NCBI GenBank assembly: GCA_016218905.1
Contig: JACRCS010000478.1
Coordinates: 1-7,741, forward strand
Source of the DNA: Deltaproteobacteria bacterium
GTDB taxonomy: Bacteria > Desulfobacterota_C > Deferrisomatia > Deferrisomatales > JACRMM01
Length of the DNA stretch: 7,741 bases
Direction of reading: 5' to 3'
Every line of letters starts with the position of its first letter. Position 1 is the stretch's first letter. A program made the translations under genes and the position numbers. Below the pieces are notes generated by a model. That model ran no database searches, had not been told where the DNA came from, and saw only the letters and a program-made list of their open reading frames with translations. Shown piece after piece: positions 1-5,410 of the stretch.

Positions 1-81
1 AAGTATGATTCCAACGGCAATTACCTCTTCCGTTAGATGGTGACCGTCTGCAGGGTGAAGTGAGAAGGCGTCTTCGAGTAC
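1..81 (+). pseudogene. Broken Cache sensor segment of the chemoreceptor
   Basis: In frame with the downstream chemoreceptor, this stretch reads KYDSNGNYLFR-stop-MVTVCRVK-stop-EGVFEY and then runs straight into MWPKQGSD. It matches the membrane-distal half of single Cache (sCache_2 type) sensor domains, whose usual wording is close to NGNYLFREMV followed by a KGEGF-like stretch. The stops are TAG at 34-36, where family members usually have Glu, and TGA at 61-63, where Gly is usual. Each is one G-to-T change from GAG or GGA. The window starts inside the domain, so the N-terminus and first membrane helix lie upstream. I read this as a nonsense-mutated sensor; sequencing error is the main alternative. 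Confidence 0.7.
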
Positions 82-1710
82 ATGTGGCCCAAGCAGGGCA
101 GCGACGTTCCGGTCCCGAAGGTATCCTACGTGAAGCTCCTGAGCTCCTTCGGATGGCTCGTGGGCAGCGGGATCTACGTCGACGACGTGGCCGCCCAGGT
201 CTCCCGGATCCGCTCCGTCGTGCTCGCGTCGACGCTCGCAGCCCTCCTCCTCATCCTCGGCGCCGCCCTCCTGATGACCCGGAGGATCACGATGCCCCTC
301 CGAGCGATGGCTTCGAACGCCCTCGCCTTCGCCCGAGGCGACCTCGCCCGGGCCATCGAAGTCGACCAGCGCGACGAGGTGGGCACCCTCGCCGCAGCCT
401 TCCGGCAGATGCAGTCGACCCTGCAGGGGATCGAGTCGGAGATCAGGGGGCTCCTCCAGGCGGTAGCCGAGGGGAGGCTCGCGGCGCGTGCCGACGCTTC
501 GAGGTTCGAGGGAGGCTGGAAGGAGCTCGTCGAGGGGCTCAACGGCGTCGTCGAGGCCTTCCAGGGGCCGATCTCGGTCACCTCCGAGTACCTGGAGAGG
601 CTCTCCAAGGGCGAGCTTCCCCCCAAGATCTCGCAGGCTTACGCCGGAGACTTCAACGAGATCCGGAACAACGTGAACACCCTCGTCGAGTCCTTGGAGG
701 AGATCACGGAGGTCTCGCGCCGAATCGCGGGCGGGGACCTGCTCGTCGAGATCCAGGCGCGGTCCGACCAGGACGCGCTGATGGAGGCCCTCTCGACCAT
801 GGTGACCCAGCTGACGCGGGTCGTCTCCGAAGTGAAGTCCGCCGCCGAGTACGTCGCGGCGGGGAGCGCCCAGTTGAGCGCTTCCGCCGAGGAGCTCTCG
901 AGCGGCGCCACCGAGCAGGCGTCCTCCATCGAAGAGATCTCGTCCTCGATGGAGCAGATGAGCGCTGGGGCGCGACAGAACGCCGAGAACGCGACCGAGA
1001 CGGAGAAGATCGCCGTGAGCGCCGCCTCCAACGCCCGGAAGGGCGGGAGCGCAGTGGCCGAGACCCTGGAGGCGATGAAGCTGATCGCCGGAAAGATCTC
1101 CATCGTCGAGGACATCGCGCGGCAGACGAACCTGCTCGCGCTCAACGCGGCCATCGAGGCCGCCCGGGCGGGCGAGCACGGAAAGGGCTTCGCGGTCGTC
1201 GCCTCCGAGGTGCGAAAGCTCGCCGAGCGCAGCCAGAGGGCCGCCGCGGAGGTGACGGACCTGGCGGGCAGGAGCCTCAAGGTCGCGGAAGAGGCGGGGA
1301 GCCTCCTCGCCACCATCCTGCCCGAGGTCCAGAAGACGTCGGAGCTCGTGCAGGAGATCTCGGCCTCGAGCCGCGAGCAGGATTGCGGAGCGGCGCAGAT
1401 CAGCCGAGCCATCCAGCAGCTGGACCTCGTCATCCAGCAGAACGCCGCCGCCTCCGAGGAGATGGCCGCCACCTCCGAAGAGCTGGCGGCCCAGTCGGAG
1501 ACCCTCCAGCGCGCCATCGTCTTCTTCCGGACGCACTCGGAGATCGAGGGACGGAGGGAGGAGCCCGCCCCCCTCGCCCCGGGGAAGGCATCCCGCCGAC
1601 CCTCAGCGGTCGAGACCGGCCCGGGTAAGATCGCCCCGGTGAGCCCCCGGGCGCCTTCCCGCGTGGCCCGCCGGGTCAGGCTCGACGAAGAGGAGTTCGA
1701 GACGTACTGA
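82..1710 (+). CDS. Methyl-accepting chemotaxis protein, intact 3' part (Cache tail, TM, HAMP, signalling domain)
   Basis: This is a chemoreceptor that would control CheA/CheW at the inner membrane. Counting from ATG 82 (542 aa), residues 1-36 are the end of a Cache domain ([16 protein letters not shown]). Residues 45-66 are a hydrophobic membrane helix, 67-119 a HAMP domain, and about 120-245 are further HAMP-like helices. From about 250 to 500 comes the signalling coiled coil, whose hairpin tip at 344-372 contains [19 protein letters not shown]. Glu/Gln-rich stretches near 275-292 and 450-470 fit methylation helices. A Pro/Arg-rich linker of about 40 residues leads to a terminal EFETY, which fits the CheR/CheB tether pattern. 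ATG 82 is only the first Met after two in-frame stops and lies mid-domain with a poor ribosome site (GAAGG about 13 nt upstream). It is therefore not a natural start. A product from here, or from ATG 274 just inside the membrane boundary, would lack the ligand sensor. The family call is very secure; functionality is doubtful. Confidence 0.9.
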   Translation: MWPKQGSDVPVPKVSYVKLLSSFGWLVGSGIYVDDVAAQVSRIRSVVLASTLAALLLILGAALLMTRRITMPLRAMASNALAFARGDLARAIEVDQRDEVGTLAAAFRQMQSTLQGIESEIRGLLQAVAEGRLAARADASRFEGGWKELVEGLNGVVEAFQGPISVTSEYLERLSKGELPPKISQAYAGDFNEIRNNVNTLVESLEEITEVSRRIAGGDLLVEIQARSDQDALMEALSTMVTQLTRVVSEVKSAAEYVAAGSAQLSASAEELSSGATEQASSIEEISSSMEQMSAGARQNAENATETEKIAVSAASNARKGGSAVAETLEAMKLIAGKISIVEDIARQTNLLALNAAIEAARAGEHGKGFAVVASEVRKLAERSQRAAAEVTDLAGRSLKVAEEAGSLLATILPEVQKTSELVQEISASSREQDCGAAQISRAIQQLDLVIQQNAAASEEMAATSEELAAQSETLQRAIVFFRTHSEIEGRREEPAPLAPGKASRRPSAVETGPGKIAPVSPRAPSRVARRVRLDEEEFETY

Positions 1711-1729
1711 GCACCGCCAGGTGGATGAG

Positions 1730-1755
1730 GGGGAGGCTGAGAGCAGAGGCTCCCC
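1730..1755 (+). terminator. Possible weak terminator hairpin after the chemoreceptor
   Basis: The arms GGGGAG (1730-1735) and CTCCCC (1750-1755) pair perfectly across a 14-nt loop, 20 nt after the chemoreceptor stop. Position fits a terminator, but there is no T-run, so this is tentative. Confidence 0.2.
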
Positions 1756-1833
1756 GCGCCCGCCGAGCTCCCGGCCGACGGTCCCCCACTTCGGGTCCAT
1801 CAGGTCCTCGTAGCGGACGGCTCGGGGGCGGCC

Positions 1834-1855
1834 TTCACGAAAGCGCTCACGTGAA
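1834..1855. repeat. 22-bp interrupted palindrome
   Basis: The arms TTCACG (1834-1839) and CGTGAA (1850-1855) are perfect inverted repeats centred exactly on a second palindrome, AGCGCT (1842-1847). Only the two pairs between them fail to match, so 18 of 22 positions are symmetric. This looks more like a dimeric protein site than a hairpin, because the core cannot form a loop without opening AGCGCT. No T-run follows on either strand. Its binding partner is unknown, and it may be chance. Confidence 0.4.
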
Positions 1856-1925
1856 AACCTGCTCTTTATCCATTTCGCGTCCCTTTCGAAGAGGGTCGGT
1901 CCGTTGGTGCGGTAGTCTCGTAAGT

Positions 1926-1946
1926 TCGGTTGGTCCTTCAAACCGA
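1926..1946. terminator. Small stem-loop between convergent genes
   Basis: TCGGTT (1926-1931) pairs perfectly with AACCGA (1941-1946) around a 9-nt loop. It lies about 50 nt past the tpx stop on the minus strand and could mark the 3' end of that transcript. The stem is short and lacks a T-run on either strand, so the role is a guess. Confidence 0.25.
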
Positions 1947-1957
1947 TCTGGCCGACG

Positions 1958-1988
1958 AGACCAAGAAGACCAACAAGACCAAAAGACC
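1958..1988. repeat. 9-bp tandem repeat (AGACCAANA)
   Basis: AGACC recurs at 1958, 1967, 1976 and 1984, giving units AGACCAAGA, AGACCAACA and AGACCAAA plus a partial AGACC. The period is 9, 9 and then 8 bp. It sits a few bases beyond the tpx stop and is more A-rich than its surroundings. An earlier GTTGGTC at 1929-1935 is the inverse of GACCAAC within it (1968-1974), so the block may also fold back. It looks like a degenerate minisatellite; the function is unknown. Confidence 0.6.
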
Positions 1989-1993
1989 GGCCG

Positions 1994-2500
1994 TCAGCGC
2001 ACGCGCGCCAGCGCCGCCTCGTAGTCAGGGTGGTTGCCGATCTCCGGCACGATCTCCACGTGCCGGAGCACGTCGTCGGGCCCCGCGACGAAGAGGGCGC
2101 GGGCCAGCAGCCGCAGCTCCTTCAGGAGCACGCCGTAGGCGCGGCCGAAGGAGGCGTCGTTGAAGTCCGAGAGCACCCGGATCCGGTCGGTGCCGTGGGC
2201 GGAGCAGAACCGGCTCTGGGCGAAGGGGAGGTCCATGGAGACCGTGAGGACGTCGACGCCCGGCGGGAGCTTCGCGGCCTCCTCCTGGAAGCGCTTCGTC
2301 TGGAGCTCGCAGACCGGGGTGTCGAGGCTCGGAACGACGCTGATGAGCTTCGTCCGGCCCGCGAAGTCCGCGAGCCGCACGGGCTTGAGCGAACCGTCGA
2401 GGAGCATGAAGTCGGGCGCCCGGTCTCCCGGTTTCAGCGCCGGTCCCAGGAGGGTCACGGGGTTTCCTCTCATCGTGACGATGCCGGCTCGTTCTTGCAT
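1994..2500 (-). CDS. tpx: Thiol peroxidase (Tpx family peroxiredoxin)
   Basis: This is a 168-aa atypical two-cysteine peroxiredoxin that reduces hydrogen peroxide and organic peroxides with electrons from thioredoxin. The peroxidatic cysteine is C64 in VVPSLDTPVCELQTKRF, with the conserved Thr three residues before it. The resolving cysteine is C99 in DLPFAQSRFCSA. Both positions match the Tpx pattern (C61 and C95 in E. coli). R134 in LLARALFV fits the conserved active-site arginine. The N-terminal block with GNPVTLLGP and PGDRAPDF is also typical, as is the length. The start at 2500 is chosen because AGGAG lies 6 nt upstream; a second Met at residue 10 (2473) is less well placed. The C-terminus NHPDYEAAL is a usual Tpx end. 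The gene lies 71 bp downstream of the DUF3820 gene on the same strand, with a possible promoter of its own between them. It converges with the chemoreceptor. Confidence 0.95.
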   Translation of the reverse strand: MQERAGIVTMRGNPVTLLGPALKPGDRAPDFMLLDGSLKPVRLADFAGRTKLISVVPSLDTPVCELQTKRFQEEAAKLPPGVDVLTVSMDLPFAQSRFCSAHGTDRIRVLSDFNDASFGRAYGVLLKELRLLARALFVAGPDDVLRHVEIVPEIGNHPDYEAALARVR

Positions 2501-2506
2501 GGCGCT

Positions 2507-2511
2507 CTCCT
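2507..2511 (-). promoter_or_regulatory. Ribosome binding site of tpx
   Basis: On the minus strand this reads AGGAG, followed by a 6-nt spacer (AGCGCC) and the ATG at 2500. It fixes the tpx start at 2500 rather than at a farther upstream in-frame codon. Confidence 0.75.
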
Positions 2512-2536
2512 CATGGAAGGTACACGCGAGGGGAGA

Positions 2537-2564
2537 AGCGTAGCCAGGGAGCCGGGTTTGTCCA
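2537..2564 (-). promoter_or_regulatory. Candidate tpx promoter
   Basis: On the minus strand TGGACA (2564-2559, five of six to the -35 consensus) is followed after 16 bp by TACGCT (2542-2537). The latter keeps the T, A and final T that matter most in a -10 box. Transcription would start near 2530, about 30 nt before the tpx start codon. The site lies just past the DUF3820 stop, so it would let tpx be expressed alone. The -10 is weak. Confidence 0.4.
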
Positions 2565-2571
2565 CGCAGCC

Positions 2572-2802
2572 TCACCGCAGGGGCGCGAGGAGGTACTCGA
2601 GGCCGTTCAGCTTGATTTCGTACGCGAGTTCGAGCAGGCGGCCGAGCTTGCCCTTGGGAAAGCCCTGCTGGGCGAACCAGACGAGGTACGGCTCCGGGAG
2701 GTCCACGAGGCGGCGCCCGGCGTACTTCCCGAAGGGCATCCGCAGCCGGACGAGGTCGAGGAGGACCTGGGGGTCGGGCTGTTCCGGTTCCGAGGCGCTC
2801 AG
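2572..2802 (-). CDS. Small DUF3820 (QSregVF_b-like) protein, probable CTG start
   Basis: This is a small soluble protein of the DUF3820 family, which has no settled biochemical function. The signature is clear: MPFGKYAGRRLVDLPEPYL at residues 22-40, then VWFAQQGFPKGKLGRLL, and an ending EIKLNGLEYLLAPLR. Family members are usually about 70-80 aa and carry a short helix before MPFGKY. That fits a 76-aa product starting at CTG 2802, which has GGAGG with a 7-nt spacer directly upstream. Other in-frame starts are ATG 2910 (112 aa, adding an Arg/Gly-rich stretch with no family likeness) and ATG 2739 (the Met of MPFGKY itself, losing the first helix). The family is certain and the start is not. The gene precedes tpx on the same strand with a 71-bp gap and is divergent from the ferredoxin-AOR operon. 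Confidence 0.85.
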   Translation of the reverse strand: MSASEPEQPDPQVLLDLVRLRMPFGKYAGRRLVDLPEPYLVWFAQQGFPKGKLGRLLELAYEIKLNGLEYLLAPLR

Positions 2803-2809
2803 GGTTCGT

Positions 2810-2814
2810 CCTCC
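2810..2814 (-). promoter_or_regulatory. Ribosome binding site before the CTG codon of the DUF3820 gene
   Basis: On the minus strand the sequence is GGGAGGACGAACC followed by CTG at 2802-2800. The GGAGG core with a 7-nt spacer is the best ribosome site for this gene. No ATG, GTG or TTG lies at that distance in frame. Confidence 0.5.
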
Positions 2815-3095
2815 CGATCCGATTCGCCGGTTCCTCCGCGATGGCACGGGTCGCGGGCCGCACCCACGCCCTTGTACCACGACCGCGCGGAGATCACGAG
2901 CCCCGGGCACCTGCCGCGCGCCGGCCCTGGCCGATTCCGACGCCGGGCCCTTTCAGGTCCTGCGGCTTCCGACCGCCGGGGCTGAGGTCCGCCAGCTCCT
3001 CGGGAGACCCGGGGAGGTTTGGGGAGCCGAGTCGGGCGCCGACAAGCTCGTGGTGGTGAGGACCCGGTAATAGTCGACCGCGGGGCGCCGTATCG
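2815..3095. other. Divergent intergenic region
   Basis: This GC-rich stretch lies between the DUF3820 gene (leftward) and the ferredoxin gene (rightward). Open frames cross it on both strands, but their products are Arg/Pro/Gly-rich with no recognisable domain or well-placed ribosome site, so I call it non-coding. It should also hold the leftward promoter for the DUF3820 gene. The only thing I see is a poor match with a TACAAG box at 2876-2871 on the minus strand, too weak to annotate. If the DUF3820 protein really starts at ATG 2910, the first 96 bp belong to that gene. Confidence 0.5.
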
Positions 3096-3124
3096 TTTAC
3101 AGCCATGGTCCCACCTCGTATGAT
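3096..3124 (+). promoter_or_regulatory. Sigma-70-type promoter of the ferredoxin-AOR operon
   Basis: TTTACA (3096-3101) and TATGAT (3119-3124) are each five of six to the -35 and -10 consensus and are spaced by exactly 17 bp. This stands out in GC-rich DNA. Transcription would start near 3131, leaving a leader of about 62 nt before the ferredoxin ATG. No obvious FNR, CRP or sigma-54 site overlaps it. Confidence 0.65.
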
Positions 3125-3182
3125 CCAAGCCCGATGGGCGACCCTGTGGCCGCCGAGCGTCGGGATGGATCTCTTCCGGATC

Positions 3183-3189
3183 GAGGGAG
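3183..3189 (+). promoter_or_regulatory. Ribosome binding site of the ferredoxin gene
   Basis: GAGGGAG ends 3 nt before ATG 3193, putting the GAGG core at usual distance. It supports that start. Confidence 0.6.
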
Positions 3190-3192
3190 CGC

Positions 3193-3450
3193 ATGACTGC
3201 ACAGAGCCGATCGTCCGAGATCGTCGCCCAACCGGACCGGTGCGCCGGCTGCCTCACGTGCCAGATGCGGTGCTCCTACCGCTTCACCGGGACGTTCAAC
3301 CTGTCGCAGAGCCGCGTCGAGATCCTCCGACAGCCGGACCCGGGGGGCAGGCGCGAGTTCACGATCGCCTTCCGGGAGGGCTGCGATGGGTGCGGCCTGT
3401 GCGCGGCCCACTGCCGGTACGGGGCTCTCGCCCGGGGAAGGGTCTCCTGA
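3193..3450 (+). CDS. Two-cluster [4Fe-4S] ferredoxin-like subunit paired with AOR
   Basis: This is an 85-aa electron-transfer protein with eight cysteines in two CxxCxxCxxxC motifs: C17, C20, C23, C27 and C64, C67, C70, C74. That is enough for two [4Fe-4S] clusters. The stretch between them (YRFTGTFNLSQSRVEIL) resembles small ferredoxin subunits encoded beside AOR-family genes, which pass electrons to or from the tungsten enzyme. The Pro that commonly follows the last cysteine is Arg here (CRYGAL), which may tune the second cluster. There is no signal peptide or membrane segment, so it is cytoplasmic. Its stop overlaps the AOR start (TGATG, one shared base at 3450), indicating translational coupling and probably near-equal synthesis. 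It is the first gene after a strong promoter-like site. The partner assignment is inferred from gene order and motif type. Confidence 0.9.
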   Translation: MTAQSRSSEIVAQPDRCAGCLTCQMRCSYRFTGTFNLSQSRVEILRQPDPGGRREFTIAFREGCDGCGLCAAHCRYGALARGRVS

Positions 3451-5312
3451 TGCCGAGCGGGGCGGGAAACGTCCTTTTCGTCGACCTGACCGACGGCTCT
3501 TTCCGGCGAGAGGAGCTCCCGAAGCCCGTAAGAGACGCCTACCTCAGCGGCCACGGGGTGAACTACTGGCTCGTCGACCGCCACTCCGACGTCCGCGCGG
3601 TCCCGCTCTCCGCCGAAAACCCGGTCGTGCTCGGGACGGGCCTCTTCAACGGCACGCCCGTCCCCGGGAGCTCGCAACTCTTCGTGACGACGCGGTTCCC
3701 CCTCACCGGGAGCCTTGCCACCGCGTGCGGCGGGGGACACTTCGCGGGCCTGCTCCGGAGCTGCGGGTACGACTATGTGTTCCTCACCGGTGCGTCGCCC
3801 GAACCCGTGTATCTCCTCCTGGAGGACGACGGGCCGCGCCTTCTCGACGCCCGCGACCTTTGGGGCAAGGACAACTTCGACACCGTGGACGCGCTCCGCG
3901 CCCGCCACGAGCCGTGTAGCGTGATCCCCATCGGCCCTGCGGGCGAGAACCTCGTCAAGGTGAGCGTGACGGCCATCGACAAGCTCGGGACGGTCGGAGC
4001 CGGCGGGCTTCCGGCGGTCCTGGGGTTCAAGCGGCTCAAGGCGATCGTGGCGACTCGGGGTTCGGCGGGCGTCGCACCCGCGAATGGGAAGGAGCTCCTT
4101 CGGCTGACGGACGAACTCGTCCGCAAGGTCCTCGGTTACGAGCTTCGCGACCGCATCGTCGAGGGGGGTGCGGCGGCGGCGACGGCGGGCTGGCGCGCCT
4201 CGGGCCAGGGATTCCTCTCCCAGGAGCTCGTCCGGGGGGTCCTCGACGAGCACCGGGCCTGCCGGAAGGCGCTCGCCTGCCCCTCCTGCCCCGTCGCCGA
4301 CAAGGAGTCGGTCTGCTTTTCGGAGGGTCCCTTCGCCGGCCTGAAGACCTATGTCACAGCGTTCATGGGCCTCGAGGAGACCCACGGCTCCGAAGACCCG
4401 CGGGAGATGCTCCAACGAGCCTTCAAGCTCCACGACGCGGCCAACCGCTGGGGGCTCGACGAGCACCAGGTCGGGCCGATGCTCCAGCTCCTGACCCGAC
4501 TCTCCGGAGAGGGCAAGATCGCGGCCTCCAGCGAGCTCGAGGGGGGCTTCGCGTCCAGACTCGAGCTCCTGGACCGGGTCGCCCACCGCCGCGGGCTCGG
4601 CGACCTCCTGGCGGACGGCGTCGACGAGGCTCTGCGGAGGCTCGGGCTCTTCCCCGGAGGGCTGAGCGCGACCGTGAAGAGCTTCCAGGCCAAGATGGAG
4701 CCCAGGCTGAACGCCCTCGGCACCATGGAGTTCGGGATGCTCGTGAACCCGAGGGGAGCCGTCCCGGTGAGCGCTCTCGGCTCCCCCTCGTACAATCCCG
4801 GCCGGCCGGTCGAGCAGTTCGTCCGCCAGGCCGAGCGCGTCGGGATCCCGCCGGAGGCGCAAGAGCGGATCTTCGGCGGCGGTTTCAACCCAGCCCGGCT
4901 CGTCCGTTACGCGGAAGACTGGCTGTCCCTCCACAACACGCTGGGGCTCTGTCACCGCCTCTACATCAGCCGCTTCCACAGCCTGTCCGGAGTGACCGCG
5001 CTCTACAACGCCCTCACGGGCGAGCAGAGGACCGGAGCGGAGCTCTACCGGGCCGCCGAGCGGGCGTGGAACCTCTGGCGACACCTGAACGCCCGCCTCG
5101 GCTTCAGTGCGAAGCACGACCAGCCGCCGCGCGTCTGGTTCAAGCCCCTACGAATCGGGGAGGAGGAGTTCCGCCTCGAGGACTACTACCGCACCAAGGT
5201 CCTCACCGAGCCCGACGTGCACCAGCTCCTTCGGGATTACTATGACGAGCGGGGTTGGGATCCGAGGACCGGGAACCCGGGGCCGGAGAAGCTGAGGGAA
5301 CTCGGGATCTGA
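3450..5312 (+). CDS. Aldehyde ferredoxin oxidoreductase (AOR) family protein, divergent active-site motifs
   Basis: This 620-aa protein has the full length and three-part order of tungsten-bispterin AOR enzymes. The N-terminal pterin-binding domain includes GNVLFVDLTDGSF and a conserved block at about 62-114 with LTGSLATACGGGHF. The middle and C-terminal helical domains end in YYDERGWDP and PEKLRELGI. The two pterin-contact motifs of the family, DxxGL(C/D), appear as NRWGLD (332-337) and NTLGLC (496-501), both with Asn for Asp. The cluster motif CxxCxxxC reads C277-P-S-C280-P-V-A-D284, with Asp as third ligand; C501 supplies the fourth, and C289 is a nearby spare. I find no GPEYET-like motif; the aligned stretch appears to be KTYVTAFMG, with Val for the catalytic Glu. 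Family enzymes oxidise aldehydes or, in the BamB branch, reduce aromatic rings. The substrate here is unknown. The start ATG overlaps the ferredoxin stop and has GGGGAAGGG upstream; no maturation or pterin-synthesis genes are in view. Confidence 0.93.
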   Translation: MPSGAGNVLFVDLTDGSFRREELPKPVRDAYLSGHGVNYWLVDRHSDVRAVPLSAENPVVLGTGLFNGTPVPGSSQLFVTTRFPLTGSLATACGGGHFAGLLRSCGYDYVFLTGASPEPVYLLLEDDGPRLLDARDLWGKDNFDTVDALRARHEPCSVIPIGPAGENLVKVSVTAIDKLGTVGAGGLPAVLGFKRLKAIVATRGSAGVAPANGKELLRLTDELVRKVLGYELRDRIVEGGAAAATAGWRASGQGFLSQELVRGVLDEHRACRKALACPSCPVADKESVCFSEGPFAGLKTYVTAFMGLEETHGSEDPREMLQRAFKLHDAANRWGLDEHQVGPMLQLLTRLSGEGKIAASSELEGGFASRLELLDRVAHRRGLGDLLADGVDEALRRLGLFPGGLSATVKSFQAKMEPRLNALGTMEFGMLVNPRGAVPVSALGSPSYNPGRPVEQFVRQAERVGIPPEAQERIFGGGFNPARLVRYAEDWLSLHNTLGLCHRLYISRFHSLSGVTALYNALTGEQRTGAELYRAAERAWNLWRHLNARLGFSAKHDQPPRVWFKPLRIGEEEFRLEDYYRTKVLTEPDVHQLLRDYYDERGWDPRTGNPGPEKLRELGI

Positions 5313-5398
5313 GGGCTTCCGGTTCCGCGGCCGCGTGGCATACTGACGGTCCCAACGGAAGATGGCCGTGTTCGTCGGCGACACCCGATGAGCGACCC

Positions 5399-5404
5399 GG
5401 GGGG
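5399..5404 (+). promoter_or_regulatory. Ribosome binding site deciding the GTG start of the kinase
   Basis: A run of six G sits 6 nt before GTG 5411. No in-frame ATG is found at a suitable distance, so GTG is the best start. The ATG at 5388 lies in another frame that closes at 5588. Confidence 0.5.
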
Positions 5405-5410
5405 TGCTAC

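Larger units (their letters stand above)
1711..1993. other. Convergent intergenic spacer
   Basis: This 283-bp gap lies between the chemoreceptor stop and the tpx stop, so both genes run into it. I see no convincing gene. It holds a GC-rich hairpin just after the chemoreceptor, a 22-bp interrupted palindrome, a locally A/T-richer patch near 1850-1895, a small stem-loop and a 9-bp tandem repeat. None is followed by a clear T-run, so no classical terminator can be named for either gene. Confidence 0.6.

Noticed and set aside
34..63. Recoding of TAG or TGA (pyrrolysine, selenocysteine or altered code) in the chemoreceptor
   Set aside because: TGA ends all five genes whose stops are in the window, the replaced residues are ordinary Glu and Gly positions, and no selenocysteine-type element or further in-frame TAG is seen.
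60..1628. Long plus-strand open frame overlapping the chemoreceptor
   Set aside because: It is a shifted frame over the chemoreceptor, extremely rich in Arg, Gly and Pro, with no domain; the chemoreceptor frame has unmistakable motifs.
1603..1941. Minus-strand frame from TTG 1941 with a protein-like stretch (VRYEDLMDPKWGTVG)
   Set aside because: It overlaps the chemoreceptor end, has no ribosome site, matches no family I recognise, and its second half is antisense low-complexity sequence.
2030..3070. Plus-strand frame of 346 codons across tpx and the DUF3820 gene
   Set aside because: It is antisense to two clear genes and has no recognisable domain.
2894..3202. Minus-strand frame across the divergent intergenic region
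   Set aside because: Low-complexity Gly/Pro/Arg product, no ribosome site, and it covers the ferredoxin promoter and start.
3276..5117. Minus-strand frame of 613 codons opposite the AOR gene
   Set aside because: Typical antisense shadow of a GC-rich gene; the product is repetitive in Glu, Arg, Val and Leu and has no domain, while the sense frame is a clear AOR.
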